From Enchytraeus crypticus (lineage: Eukaryota > Annelida > Clitellata > Enchytraeida > Enchytraeidae): DNA of 64,000 nt. Numbering within the stretch: position 1 is the first letter of the stretch; each line of letters begins with the position of its first letter. The position numbers and the translations under genes are program-made. The stretch lies in assembly GCA_905160935.1 (NCBI GenBank), contig CAJHZI010000369.1:324001-388000 (forward strand), written 5' to 3'. The notes under the pieces were generated by a model. That model worked only from the letters and a program-made list of their open reading frames with translations, did not search any database and was not told where the DNA came from. This document shows positions 1-11,519 of this stretch, piece after piece.

Positions 1-212
1 AGTCATAGATATTCCTTGAAAAGCTATTCAATAGCTCTTCCATTTCTATAATAATTCATATTCTAAATTGTTTGATGCATAATATGATGTTTATAATATA
101 ATAATGTTTATATTTATTTATATAATTTCATTGTCTCAATTACCATTGTCTTAAATAGCATTGCCTCAATTAGCATAGAATAATTGTGTATTATTATTTT
201 TTATTAGTAAAA

Positions 213-368
213 ATAAGCCATTTCCCCCCAAGATATAGACTGCATAAGGCCTAAATTTGGTGTGAAGAGATTAATTTGTTCATCTATGGAGTGCTCTCAA
301 TGGAACGTAAAACCAGACTCTGAGTGTGAATATGTATATTGAACCTGCCACTTAGCAGAACATTCGAG
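213..368 (+). repeat. SINE-b, 3' part
   Basis: This is the 3' half of the SINE-b family, aligning by eye with the copies at 3367 and 17570. It runs from an AAGCCAT...CAAG block through GGAGTGCTCT to ACCTGCCACTTAGCAG, the family's 3' hairpin region. The end is diverged and passes into (GA)n. No coding capacity. Confidence 0.7.
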
Positions 369-470
369 ATAGAGAGAGAGAGAGAGAGAAGAGAGAGAGA
401 GTGAGTGAGTTAGTCAGTGACTGAGTGAGTGAGTGAGTGAGGAATGAGCGAGTGAGTGAGTGTGTGTGTG
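369..470. repeat. (GA)n / (GTGA)n / (GT)n microsatellite
   Basis: A run of GA dinucleotides changes into imperfect GTGA tetranucleotides and then GT. It directly follows the 3' end of the SINE-b copy and may have grown from its tail. Confidence 0.9.
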
Positions 471-1179
471 TATGTGTTTCTGAGATCGTTTATCGTTGTC
501 ATCCTCAGTTTTTGCTATACACACATATCTAAATTTATACTTTGAGATTACCCCAGAAACTCACCTGAATATTAGAGTTTGGTCGAAGTAACTAATATTT
601 GCTAGAATTCATAAATTGTAACTCACGCGATAAGCTAATGGACTCTACAAGCTATGTTAAGCAACATAATTAGTAACGACTATTTTTTTTTTTTTTTTAG
701 GATACGAATAGAATTCAGTATGAATGGTTTTGTTAAAATTTTATGATGTGGCTTGTTTCAATTATGAACCTTTTTGTCAAGGAGAGGGAACCAAAAGCTT
801 GCGTCATTGCCTTTTTGGCACTAGCAGACTGCGAGGAAAACACGTAGAACTAAGATTTTTATTTGAAATATTAAAACGAAGTGAAGAACATCGAACTAAG
901 TTTTCTTTGATCATTTTCAGAGAAGACGAGAATTAAATTGATATTTAATCAAAGAGAAGCCATGTAGTGACATTAAAATTTTCTTAGAGACTAATTATTC
1001 CAACTAATCCTCATTTAGGCCTATCTGTTTAATCTTAATTTATCCTCGTGATCACAAGCATGTGAGTCAACATCTTTCTTAAAAGAAGCCATTCGTACCC
1101 ATGTTCAAAGCCTGAGTGGGCCAGATATGAAATAAATTAGTTGTTTAAACCACAATTTGAATCGAGTCAGTATATATAG

Positions 1180-1180
<1 letters not shown>
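471..1180. other. Unannotated AT-rich stretch
   Basis: No gene supported. A 70-codon reading frame at 724-936 resembles nothing I recognise. A T-run lies near 685-699. Confidence 0.6.

Positions 1181-1182
<2 letters not shown>

Positions 1183-1252
<70 letters not shown>
1183..1252. repeat. (TA)n microsatellite
   Basis: About 34 uninterrupted TA units followed by degenerate TA-rich sequence to about 1312. Reading frames across it encode only alternating Tyr-Ile and are artefacts. Confidence 0.95.
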
Positions 1253-1255
<3 letters not shown>

Positions 1256-1331
1256 CATATATATACATATAATATAATTATATATGTATATATAATTATA
1301 TTATATATACATATCTCTCTCTCTCTTAGTG

Positions 1332-1614
1332 TTCCCCGTGTTGTGTCCGGGTTGTTTGTAGAATAGACCAACCGATGACTGCACGTGTCGTAGAAGGCGA
1401 CTAAAGCACTAAGATCCATAACAACGTCAGAAAGGGCATTCGGCTGGTGAGCGCCTAGGCTCCACAAATTGCTACACAAATGTAAACGAATGGAAAAGTC
1501 TCAAATAGGTTATTGGCTGGTGGTGTGATGTAGGAGAGAGAGGATTTGAGACAGTCTATTTGTATCCCGACCCTAGTTAAACTGGGATGCAAGGGACGAT
1601 GATGATGATGATGA
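1332..1614 (+). mobile_element. SINE-a, full copy with target-site duplication
   Basis: A 283-bp element whose head carries GTGTCCGGGTTG and a GTGTCG...GGCGAC block with a GTCG/CGAC stem. It ends in CCCGACCCTAGTTAAAC, GGGATGCAAGGGAC and (GAT)n. It is flanked on both sides by the same 14 bp, TCTCTCTCTTAGTG, at 1318-1331 and 1615-1628. The duplicated target is the 3' tail of the AG-LINE copy to its right, so this SINE landed in an older LINE tail. The head recurs at 41690 (minus) and 50985 (minus). Confidence 0.8.
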
Positions 1615-2307
1615 TCTCTCTCTTAGTGCACTGCCTACTGGCAGTTCCATGGTATATAACGCCTCCACTCGTCTCGGTCTTCCGCCTTCCTTTTCATTTC
1701 CACATATGAGTGGGTCTTTAAATCATCTAACATACCTAATCTCGGCCTTCCCCTGCCTCTTTTTCCTTCCATTCTACCTTCTATGACCTCTTTTAATAGA
1801 CCTTTCCCCCTTAGAATGTGTCCTATCCAACTCTTCTTCATATTTCTTAATACATTTATCAACTGTCTATCTGTGCCAAATCTCTCTAGAACTTCCTCAT
1901 TTGTAGCCTTTTGAGTCCAACTAATCCTCTCAATTCTTCTCCAAATCCACATTTCCAATGCCTCCAGTTTCCTAATATCCTCCTTCCTTAAAAAGGTCCA
2001 TGTTTCACAACTATACAATAGCGTGGTCCAAACCAAAGTTTTCACTATCTTTATCTTTGTATCTTTTTTTTGTATTTTTGTATTCTTCAGACTTGTTGTT
2101 AATAGGTTTTTTCTATTACCAAAGGCCGCTTTTGCTTGTGGAATCCTACTGTATATTTTCGTCTCACATCGGTTATAGGATGACCCAAATATTTGAAACT
2201 CCTTACCTGTTCCAATTTCGTACCATTTATTGTGATACTAACTTCATCTTTATTATTGGACACTCTCATAACCTTGGTCTTTTTTATATTAATCTTCATG
2301 CCATATC
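1615..2307 (-). mobile_element. AG-LINE (RTE-like) 3' fragment, frameshifted
   Basis: On the minus strand this encodes the C-terminal part of a non-LTR retrotransposon polyprotein, downstream of the RT active site. Readable segments are a [10 protein letters not shown] block, a [15 protein letters not shown] block, KTLVWTTLLYSCETWT, WIGHILRG, a GRGRPRLGMLDDLKTHSYVE block and a terminal EEWRRYIPW-type motif ending at a stop. The frame is broken near 2045-2100, so it is a dead 5'-truncated copy. The 3' end is CTGCCAGTAGGCAGTGCACT followed by AAG(AG)n. The family assignment to RTE-like elements is from memory of the protein type. Sister copies lie at 20742, 23953, 25505, 37960, 44395, 45420, 57411 and 60285. 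Confidence 0.85.
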
Positions 2308-2369
2308 GCATGCCATATCTCATATACATGGCTATATACATATGTACATGTAGAAATAAATAAATAAAT

Positions 2370-2460
2370 AAATATATATAGACATGTATAAATATATATA
2401 CATGTATATATATAAATATATATACTGTAGATATATACATGTATATATATATATAATAGG

Positions 2461-2500
<40 letters not shown>
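2370..2500. repeat. TA-rich microsatellite block
   Basis: Imperfect TA and TATACATG repeats with an uninterrupted TA run near 2461-2494. Frames here code only for Tyr/Ile-rich nonsense. Confidence 0.85.
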
Positions 2501-2502
<2 letters not shown>

Positions 2503-2509
2503 ACAATAA

Positions 2510-2824
2510 TACATGTATTCAAGGAGTCCTATGACAGATGTATATACGCATGGATGTACATGTATATTGTAATGACGTCTGAAGAATCAAATATGTTCTC
2601 TCATCTCTAATGAATTCATAGATTGCTCAGAACTTAAACTCATTCAATGATTAGTCATAAACGGTTACTGTTAAAGATTATTAGCTGTCTGAGTTTCGTT
2701 ACAACAAAAATGACAACAAAATACAGCATAATCAATACCACATATGACATGCTATAAAACAGAACAATAAGAAATCGATGTGGTTTACTTTTAGGTTTAA
2801 AAAATAACATATTACCCGTGTAAT
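2510..2824. other. Unannotated stretch
   Basis: AT-rich, no gene or recognisable repeat seen. Confidence 0.6.
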
Positions 2825-3145
2825 GGACTGATCATTTCCATGTTGCATAGGGGACACTGACGAATAGACCGACCGTAAACTACAAGTGTTGTAAGTGACG
2901 ACTAAGCAAGAATTGAGAAATGCTATGGGTAACGACAGCAACAGCCATGTTCAAGCTACACGTGTATACTACATAGAAGTGTGGATGAGGCGTAATCTTT
3001 ATTGGGGGGATTAACTTGTTAATGGATAGTGTGACCTCCATGGATCGTGGCGCGTAGTTAGAGTGTAAAGAGGAATATGCACCTGGGACATCTAAAGATT
3101 ATCTTAAAGGACATGCCACATGGCAGAATAATAGAGAAAGAGAGA
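2825..3145 (+). repeat. SINE-b, diverged copy
   Basis: The head block (GAATAGACCGACCG, then GTTGTAAGTGACGACTAAGCA) and the later GGATTAACTTGTTAATGGAT and ATGCCACATGGCAG blocks follow the SINE-b order seen at 17570-17936. The middle differs, so it is an old or rearranged copy. It ends near an AGAGAAAG-rich tail. Confidence 0.55.
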
Positions 3146-3180
3146 GAAAGTGAGAGAAAGTGAGAGAGAACATTATAAAA

Positions 3181-3362
3181 TAGTACTGAATGGATTAGAC
3201 AGATTCAAATGCATGTTGAAAATCTATTAAATTCGCATTACATTATACAGTATTTTTAATTTTTTTATATTTTTAAAAAGAAAAACGAATTGTACTGCAT
3301 GGATTACACCGATTCAAATGCCTATAGAAAATCTATTAAATACTCATCACATTATACAGTAT
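3181..3362. repeat. Two-copy direct repeat of about 73 bp
   Basis: A block beginning GTACTGAATGGATTA (about 3183) recurs as GTACTGCATGGATTA (about 3291). Both continue to CATTATACAGTATTT with roughly 85% identity by eye. A local duplication between two SINE-b copies. Confidence 0.7.
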
Positions 3363-3366
3363 TTAC

Positions 3367-3566
3367 AATGCTACTGAGGAAGGCAACGGGAAACCACCTC
3401 AGAAGCCATATTTTTCCCAAGCTATAGGATACATAAGGTATGCATAAGGCATTGATTTTGTGAAGGGATTAACTTGTTGATCTAAGGAGTGCCCTTATGG
3501 AGCGTGAAAACAACTTTGAGTATGAATATTGAACCTGCCACTTGGCAGTGCACTGAAGAAGAAGAC
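3367..3566 (+). repeat. SINE-b, 3' two thirds
   Basis: Begins GAGGAAGGCAACGGGAAACC, passes through AAGCTATAGGATACATAAGG and GATCTAAGGAGTGCCCTTAT, and ends CTGCCACTTGGCAGTGCACT plus GAAGAAGAAG. Close match to the 17570 copy. The head is missing. Confidence 0.8.
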
Positions 3567-4065
3567 AATGCTACATTGCCATGAATAATGGAGTCTGTAA
3601 TGTTATTTCTACCAGATCCACGATATATAGACATGCACCACATGGCCCAACTAAATGTACTAAGTAAACTATATCACATAATAAATTTAGATAAAGACTT
3701 AATTATAGCAAATACAGTTCAATAAATAATAATATTACACAAGTATTTGTACCAATGAGCTTGTAACCAAGATATTTATCTCTTGAATGGCTCATTGATA
3801 TTAACATGTTCATAGCACAGGCCTATAACTCCACATATTTCTATTCTCCGCTTTTCTCTTCTTTTCTCTTCGTTTATTAATTTAGTAATCATTTTCTAAA
3901 CTGACGTGAATTGTATATTAATACAATTAAATCATTTTCAATATTGGTAGACTTTAGAGTATTATGGCGTGAAACAATCATTTGTAACACAAATATAATC
4001 ATTTCCACCATTATTTCTCATCTTGCCTAACTGATTTTTATCATCATCTAGCATAGATTATGATC
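3567..4065. other. Unannotated stretch
   Basis: No gene or repeat recognised. AT-rich. Confidence 0.6.
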
Positions 4066-4202
4066 CTTTTCTCTCCAGAACATGTCTTTTTCAATTCGTC
4101 TAGGTGAATCGATATGTAGTAACAGTTGAAGGGGACGTAACTGACATCATCCTTGTATTAGGAAACGAAGGCTAAATTTTTAATAATAATAATTATTATA
4201 AT
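4066..4202 (+). repeat. LINE-C 3' end, solo
   Basis: Matches the 3' untranslated end of LINE-C at 42935-43062: GGGGACGTAACTGACATCAT, then AGGAAACGAAGGCTAAATTT and a (TAA)n-type tail. Diverged; no coding part remains. Other solo ends are at 48108 (minus) and 53745. Confidence 0.7.
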
Positions 4203-4673
4203 TTTTAAACTAATTGTCTTCGTTAAACTTCTTCTGAACAAGGCATTTATAGTAAAGACTTATATTCCTTTTTTTTACATCAACCCTTACGTTTAATGAA
4301 TTCTTAGAGACAAAAATGTTTTTAAATTTAAATTTACATATGTTGAGTCATTGCCTCATTTAATAAATTTTGATTAGACGTGAGGGGACAAATTTGAAAA
4401 ATTTTAAAAAAGGCACATAAGTTCGTAAAAGGGCATCATATCGTCTTGAAAACGGCACTGATATCTTCCGCAGGCACATGTTTAGCCGTTTCTTAACTGA
4501 AACCTGAAATGTTGATTCCTGGGCTAAATCACTGGGTGGGGGAGGGAAGGAATCGCGTTTACTGAGGATCTTTTGCCTGGTTGGGGGGGGGGGGGAGATT
4601 TGCACCCCCATTTGACATGTTCGAAGAGTCTATGTGTTGAGTTTATTATGTATATCATTTATTTATGTATTCA

Positions 4674-4738
<65 letters not shown>

Positions 4739-5024
4739 TTCTTAAATGATTCAATCATTTTCACACATTACAACTAGAAAAGTTTCAAACAATACAGCAA
4801 TTAAAATTAAATGACAAAGGACATAAAGGTTCGAAAACTCTAACATGTGCCCTAATAAAAGAATAAAATAATAAAATATCTATGTGTCAATACTATACCA
4901 TAGATTATCATTTACAACATACCATTAGTACTAGTCACATTATTTATATATAGTAAAATACATGAATATACTAAGCTAGAAAAATTAAATATCCTATTTA
5001 TTAAGATCATTCAAACCATCCATT
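4203..5024. other. Unannotated stretch with G-run and (TA)n
   Basis: No gene supported. Holds a 13-base G-run near 4583-4595 and a (TA)n array at 4680-4736. Confidence 0.7.
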
Positions 5025-5330
5025 TATAAGGTTCTTGGGAAACGTAATAAGAATGCCTGTAGATAGATGGGCAAAGACTGCAATAAATCGGAAGCCAAGT
5101 CAAGGAAAAATGAAAGGAGGAAGACCTAGTAGTACTTGGTTCAGCACGATCAACAAATAATTGAAAACTTAGAACATTTCATGTGAAGAAGCTGTGAGGT
5201 TTGCTAAAGACAGAAAAGAATGAAGGAATGTTGCCGCCCTATGTTCTCCTCAGTACGGAAGGAGCTGATGACGATGATGATGATGATGATGATGATGATG
5301 ACGATGAAGATGATGATGAACCAAACGTTC
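5025..5330 (+). mobile_element. GAT-LINE (RTE-like) 3' end
   Basis: The plus strand codes, with stops, for the C-terminal end of an RTE-like polyprotein. I read a NVIRMPVDRWAKTAI block, KGGRPSSTW, EEAVRFAKDRKE and RNVAALCSPQYG. The tail becomes (GAT)n at 5262-5330. A minus-strand copy of the same end is at 59090-59265. Only the last ~100 codons survive. Confidence 0.7.
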
Positions 5331-5585
5331 TCGAGTATGTTCATGTAAAGTTTAATTGTTGCGGAAAGAACTGATATTACTGAAGATCTCTTATATTGCA
5401 TGGTACAAACTAGAGATTAGTTATGCGGCACAATTTAAAAAACACAATTAAGCTTACTAATATTATAATGTGGTAATTAATTAATTCTGACACGTCTGTT
5501 ACAAAGATATAAAACAATTCTCCATTAAAGGAATTTCCTATATAAAGAAATTCTCCAGTATAAAACTCGACAATAATCGGCTCCT

Positions 5586-6263
5586 GTGGATATATTGCAG
5601 AAAATCAATGACCTGAAATCCATGATGGGTAAGCTGACTAATATTGAAAACCAATTAGCCTCGCTTTCCTCTGGTCAAGTAGAAAGGTTCACTGAGTCTA
5701 AACTTCTCAAAGACACATCTTCTAATTCCGTCACTACTGTCACCAAGGCACCGGGTAGATCATGGGCGGAATTGGTTGAAACCCCACGCCATTCTTATCA
5801 AAGTGGAGGTGAAAGAACTTCTGTGACTGCGGAGATGGACACTGATGGTATGGACTCAGAGGGATATCAGCGTGTTCTAGGAAAGAAAAGAAAACGCAGT
5901 CCTACCGTTGCAGCCAAACCTAAGGATAACTTGTCAGTGAAAGCTAAAATCAAACCCAAAACTATTGTAGGTTCTAATACCCAGTGTGCTATTAAAGCGG
6001 CTCGTGAAATTAGGAAAAGTAAAATATTCTATGTCTCTAACATTGATAAGGAAACTGGATGTGAAGAATTTGAAAGCTGGCTAAAAAACTGTAATATTAA
6101 GGTTCACAATGTATTTGCAGCTAAGACACGATTCGAAAATTCGAATGCATTCAGGGTCAATATTGATGCTGATGATGTTAATAAATTCATCTCTGAATGC
6201 GGCCCACATCTGATTATAAGAGAATGGGTATTTAAACCACAGCCGAAACTTTTAGTTGTATAG
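5586..6263 (+). CDS. LINE-A ORF1 protein (RNA-binding, gag-like), possibly 5'-truncated
   Basis: 225 codons from a GTG; the first in-frame ATG is at 5622 (residue 13). The N-terminal 30 residues look like a coiled coil (LQKINDLKSMM). The middle is Ser/Lys-rich with a basic GKKRKRSP patch near residue 100. The last ~85 residues (KSKIFYVSNIDKE to REWVFKPQPK) have the alternating hydrophobic pattern of an RRM-like fold often seen in LINE ORF1 proteins. No CCHC knuckle is visible. ORF1 proteins of this type bind the element RNA. The stop TAG at 6261-6263 is one base from the ORF2 ATG at 6265, which would suit termination-reinitiation. The truncation and the fold are inference. Confidence 0.7.
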   Translation: MDILQKINDLKSMMGKLTNIENQLASLSSGQVERFTESKLLKDTSSNSVTTVTKAPGRSWAELVETPRHSYQSGGERTSVTAEMDTDGMDSEGYQRVLGKKRKRSPTVAAKPKDNLSVKAKIKPKTIVGSNTQCAIKAAREIRKSKIFYVSNIDKETGCEEFESWLKNCNIKVHNVFAAKTRFENSNAFRVNIDADDVNKFISECGPHLIIREWVFKPQPKLLVV

Positions 6264-6264
6264 G

Positions 6265-9216
6265 ATGTCTACACATGCTATTCAATTAGATGATAATATC
6301 GTAAAGTTAGTAAGTTACAATATGCATGGTTTTAATCAAGGCATAACTATGTTAAAATCAATGTGCAATAATTATAAGACTGATATTATATTCCTGCAGG
6401 AACACTGGTTGACTCCTGATCAGTTAAATAATTTTAATTATTTCAATGATAAATATGTGGTGTACAGTTCTTCTTCAATGTAAAACACTTTGAAGAATAG
6501 TATTTTACGTGGTCGTCCTTTTAAAGGTTTGGCCGTTCTGTTAGACATTAAATTATGTAGCTTATTTAATTCAGTATCTGTTGTTGCATGTGAGGATCGT
6601 TATATGATTGTGGCATTGGATAAGTTATTATTAGTTAATATGTATCTTCCTCCTTGTAAAACGGCAGTGGAGCGTGACGAGTTGGAGTTAACGTTCAGTA
6701 GGTTAGAGTCCGATATAGCAGGAATTAACTATAGCTATGCAATAATAGGGGGTGACATGAATTGCAATTTGTTGAAGACGAATACTCAATCCACAATTAT
6801 TAATGCTAGATTTAATAGCCTAGGTTTTGAGTTGTGTAATGCACATCTTGAGATTCCTAGCGAAGTTATGTATACTTTCGCCGTGGAGAAGCGCAATGCT
6901 TATTCATACATTGACCATTTTCTTGTCAGTAATGTTAATATGAGATTCGTACATTCGTTAGTTACTATTAATGATTTTGACAATCTGTCTGATCACTTAC
7001 CAGTTGTATTGAACCTCAGGCGTGACGCTATTGTGCAATGTATTGTTAACGATTTACAAGCAGTCAATGAAATTAGCACTTCTACTCCGAATGTTAAACT
7101 CAATCTAGACTGGGTCAATTCTAATAAAACAGAATACTATAAAATGACAAGAGAAGAATGTTACCCATTATTCTTGTTACTAAATGAAACTGATATTAAC
7201 CGGCTATATGATAGTAGACCTGAGTTATTTAATCAATCATCTATTAATAACGTTTACAATGAAGTTGTTACCGTATTATACAATGCTTCTATGAAAACTA
7301 TTAAAAATAGAAGTAAGAAAGGGGTCAAAAAATTTTGGTGGAACAGTTCTTTGACTGAGGTTAAGGGTTATTCCGCTAAACAGTTTAGTGAGTGGAAAAA
7401 AGCTGGGAGGCCCAATGCAGGGCCTTTATATGATGCTAAGCAGAAAGCTCATAAGGATTACAAGAAAGCTGTTAATCTTGCTAAAATCAATTCAACTAAA
7501 GTAATATCTGATAAATTACAACAACAGCTTTTAGAAACGAAAGCCAATAATTTTTGGAAATGCTGGAAGGGTCATTTTAAAAATAATAATACTTTCAATA
7601 GAATAAAGGTTGATGGCTTTCAAAATAATCGTGACATTGCTAACCACATAGCAAATAATTTCAAATCTGCTTGTACACCAAACTCTGAAATATTTCATAA
7701 TAAATTTAAAGAGACATACGAAAAGCAAAAATTGGTATATACTTCCGAAGCAAATGATGTTGTTATCGATGTAAGATCCTTGGGAAATGCTATTAATTGT
7801 CTTGAGTTAAATAAAGCTGCAGGTAGTGATGGTCTGATGATCGAATATTTGTTGTATGCCCATGAATCTGTGTTGATAATAATTAAAACGCTCTTCAATA
7901 TAATGCTTCGCACTGGATTGGTTCCCGACGCTTTTGGTATCGGTAGAACTACACCTATACCAAAATTCAAAGGGTGTAAAAGGGTCGTCTCAGCTGATGA
8001 TTTTAGGGGGATCACTATATGCCCCGTCATCTCAAAAGTTTTTGAACATAGTATAAAAAAGTTCATTCAATTACCAACTTCAAGTAGGCAGTTTGGTTTC
8101 AAAGATAATGTTGGATGTATTAATGCAATACATACCGTAAGAAAGGTCATAAAGTATTTCAATGTCAAGCTGAGTACTGTCAATGTTGGTGTTATTGATC
8201 TGCGTAAAGCATTTGACAAATGTAATGTTTATGGCATATTACATATGCTTCAATGTAGAAAAGTAAATGCATGTATCATTAATACTCTTGAAAATTGGTT
8301 CAGCAAAAATAGTACAACTGTAAATTGGGCTGATTCTGTATCGGATTGTGTCCAACTGCTATCGGGAGTTAAACAAGGTGGGGTTCTTTCACCTTCTTTG
8401 TTTGCCCTTTTTGTTGACACAGTTTTAGACAAATTAGAAGCTTCTAAATTAGGTTGTTTCATAAATTATAACTGTTATAATAGTTTTATGTATGCAGATG
8501 ATCTTATTTTATTGAGTATCTCTGTCACTGATCTTCAGAAATTATTTAATATTTGTGACATGGCTTTTACAGAGTTAGATTTACCAATAAATGTATCGAA
8601 ATGTCACTGTATGCGCATCGGTCCTAGGCACAATTTTCAGTGCAAGCCATTGCAAATTAGAGAAACTTGTATTAATTGGGTGGATAGTATCAAGTATTTG
8701 GGAATAAATATTTTAAGAGCTAAATCTTTTAAATGTTGTTGGAAAGAGAGTAAATGTAAATTTTATACTTCAGTTAACACTATACTGGGGAGACTTGGAA
8801 CAAAGGTGCATATTGATGTTTTATTAAAATTAATATTCGCTCAGGCGGTGCCGATCTTACTCTATGGTATTGCGGCCTCCGGTTTGTCCTTTTCGGAATT
8901 AAAAGACTTTACGTATGTATATAACAGTATTTTCTTTAAAACATTTAAATCTTACGATAAAAATGTTGTACTGAATTGTCAATGGTATTGTGGTTTCTGG
9001 CCATTTGAAATATTACTTGATTTTCATAGGTATAACTTTTTGAGTAAATTAATTGCCGTTAATCAGTTAAATGATAAAATAGAATTAGACAATTCTGACT
9101 ATTTGGATTACAAAGTTTTAAAAAATAAATATGCACTCCAGACAAAAGATTCACCAGCTGTGACTCGGTTTAGGTTTTGGTCATATTTTGAAAGTCTAGT
9201 TTTAAATACTGAATAG
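6265..9216 (+). pseudogene. LINE-A ORF2, APE endonuclease-reverse transcriptase with one in-frame stop
   Basis: 983 codons open except TAA at 6481-6483 (codon 73). Codons before and after are in the same frame, so a single point change disables it. The endonuclease domain shows VSYNMHGF (about residues 14-21), IIFLQEHW, GGDMN (about 162-166), YIDH and SDHLPV (about 242), all expected catalytic landmarks. The RT domain shows AAGSDGL, FRGITICPVISK, QFGF, VGVIDLRKAFDK, GVKQGGVLSPSLF and the active-site YADD (residues 743-746, nt 8491-8502), then the SIKYLGINI thumb-side motif. Known role: nick target DNA and copy the element RNA onto it. All RT catalytic aspartates I can see are kept. Confidence 0.9.
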
Positions 9217-9385
9217 GTAAATTTTGGTTTAAACAATTATCTATTTAGTAAGAATTTTAGTTCTGTTTAGTTTTATTTATGATATATCTTATGTTGCATC
9301 TGTAGGTGATACTTGTTTGTTTTCTGTTTTCGTTTTTGTTTACTGCCATGACTTTGGTGAAATAAAGATTATATAATAAAAACTG

Positions 9386-10948
9386 TTTGTATAAAAAACT
9401 CTCCAATATAAAATATACTGCCATTAACATGTTTTCTGTCAAGACATAATTTAACTTATAAATAATATATTTCGGTATTGCATAAATTTTAACTTGAATG
9501 TTACTAACACATGAATGTTACATCTCTCGTTGGTTCGAGAATTAAAGGAGGCTTTCATGGCATCCTGTATATTGTTTTTTAAACAAGTTATTCTATGAAA
9601 ATTATTTCAGACAGAATAAAGCTAGGACTTTATTATGAATAGAGCCATGATTTAAAGAGTTCAGGAGCTGCATTCAATGTGAATTCTGTTTGCCTTTATA
9701 TTTCGCAGACATTTGATGGGATTCTAGGAAAGGGTGAACATGGCTTCCCAAGTCACTCAAGCTAGAATAATATTTAACTCTCACAAAATGCATAGCAAAG
9801 AAGGCGTAGGATTAGCAAGAACTTCCGTAGTTTGTCACTTCTAATGTACTAAAAATATCAAAGAATTGATGTAGAGTAGAGGGATCCAATTTAACAGGAC
9901 TGTATTCGCAAGGTTATTAGAGACATCGTCGTTTGCTTTGTTTTTCAGGAAGAAAAATATTATTGTGAAAAATAATGGATGCGACAGATGTAGCCGATTT
10001 TAAAGCAGGTCGAGTCGTAGCCGGCTTTGATTTTTTAAGTGTTTATACAGATATTACGCTCCAACATTGTTTCGTATTAGAGACTCAGCAGCCTTCACTT
10101 AGAGTTACAACTGGGTTAGATTATTGTATATTATTCTGGCGTAGGTTAAGCTTATAGGCCTATATTAAAAATACAATCGTATATTCTATAAATTATTTAA
10201 TTTTCTCAAATTAAATTCTCATTAAATAGACATTATTTTCTGTAGTTTTCTCTAATTAAGATATTTGAGATGAACTTTAACTCGATTCCTTAGTTAGCTA
10301 ATTTCTAACCCAGTCAGATAGGGCATTGTTTATTGTAGTAGTTACTCTATAAGGTTCATTGTAGTAAAATAAAAGTATCGAACATTTTCTAATATTGACA
10401 TTCAATATCTGATTTAATTTATGCTGAAAGTATTGCATAATTATTGTTAAGTTTCAAAGTAACTTATGCATATCATTATAATTATGAATATTATAAACAT
10501 ATTTACTCAGAATTATTTCTATTAGCTCACAAATACTTAGAAAAATATTTAAAATTTTCATGTCATTTATTTAGGCCGGTAGGCTCTTGAGTTGAACCTT
10601 GAAAACTGGAAAATATAGTACGCAATTAAATATACGTTAAATAGATTGCTTTATGGCACCAACTACAAAGCTACCGTCATGCCTAGACAATTGACAAAAC
10701 CCACTTGATACGTGGACTGGACAAAAACTTCACTGATATTATAATTTACTGGGTATTTTAAATGATTCTCTTTACGGTCTTTCGGCTACTTCGAAGAGAA
10801 TAAGATATATTTCGCTCTCTGTTTCTCTATAGCACCCCGCTCCAACATCTCTTTGAATTTTAAAATTTTTTTTCGGTAATCGTGTTGTCGAAATATTGCA
10901 ATCGTTCTAGGAGAAGACTATCGTATTTTAATATGTATATGTATTTGC

Positions 10949-10956
<8 letters not shown>
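9386..10956. other. Unannotated stretch
   Basis: No gene supported; a 60-codon frame at 9975-10157 is unremarkable. AT-rich unique-looking sequence. Confidence 0.6.

Positions 10957-10990
<34 letters not shown>
10957..10990. repeat. (AAT)n microsatellite, left
   Basis: Eleven or so AAT units immediately 5' of a LINE tail fragment. Confidence 0.9.
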
Positions 10991-10992
<2 letters not shown>

Positions 10993-11370
10993 CCAAGTGG
11001 GTTGTCCAGATCAGACGACAAGCGTCCGGACTGCATGACTTTAGTGCCCTGGTGCAACGGCAAATGTGCCGTATGGGACGTCATTCCGGTGGCCATTGAG
11101 ACCATGGGCCCGATGAATCCCGAAGGAGTTGACTTTATTAATGGCATAGGCAGACTTGTTGCAGAGCAAACCGGCGAAAAGCGAGAGGCCTCTTTTCTTT
11201 GGCGAAGGCTTCTATGACTTTGCAAAGATTTAATGCAGTCTGCTTCAGCAATTCTTTTAAGCAGCTATATGACCTCGGGTAGCCGGGCGGCGATTCCGCA
11301 TGTATTGCTCGAATCGATTTTATCAAACCACGGGTTCTTTAAACACGGGGTAAAATAGTTCGAAAGACTA
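10991..11370 (+). mobile_element. LINE C-terminal fragment with PD...D motif
   Basis: A GC-richer insert between two AAT arrays. The plus frame reads KRPDCMTLVPW, then KCAVWDVIPVAIE, ETMGPMNPEGVDFINGIG and GEKREASFLWRRL. A frameshift near 11217 then gives QRFNA and SFKQLYDLG before a stop. The spacing RPD...WDV resembles the PD-(D/E)xK core of restriction-like endonucleases at the C-terminus of some non-LTR elements, but I recall this ending mainly as an unnamed RT-protein tail. No RT motif remains. It ends near GGGGTAAAATAG and runs into (AAT)n. Confidence 0.6.
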
Positions 11371-11444
11371 TAATAATAATAACAATAATAATAATAATAA
11401 TAATAACAATAATAATAATAATTTTATAATAATAATAATAATAA

Positions 11445-11519
<75 letters not shown>

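Larger units (their letters stand above)
5577..9385 (+). mobile_element. LINE-A, nearly intact APE-type non-LTR retrotransposon
   Basis: Two tandem reading frames, ORF1 then ORF2 with APE endonuclease and reverse transcriptase, followed by a short AT-rich 3' UTR ending near GGTGAAATAAAG at about 9357-9368. Only one in-frame stop disrupts ORF2, so this is the youngest-looking element in the window. An upstream in-frame TAA at 5574-5576 and the lack of a clear 5' UTR suggest 5' truncation inside ORF1, or a short ORF1. The clade is not settled; LINE-B is organised similarly in its RT and shares the GAAATAAAG 3' end. Confidence 0.88.

Noticed and set aside
1105-1479. 124-codon minus frame and similar frames over TA arrays
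   Set aside because: Most of the translation is alternating Tyr-Ile from (TA)n; no codon bias or domain.
7531-8462. Minus-strand frames inside LINE-A
   Set aside because: Shadows of the RT reading frame.
10882-11217. 111-codon frame as a host gene
   Set aside because: Starts in an AAT array and carries a retroelement C-terminal sequence with a frameshift.
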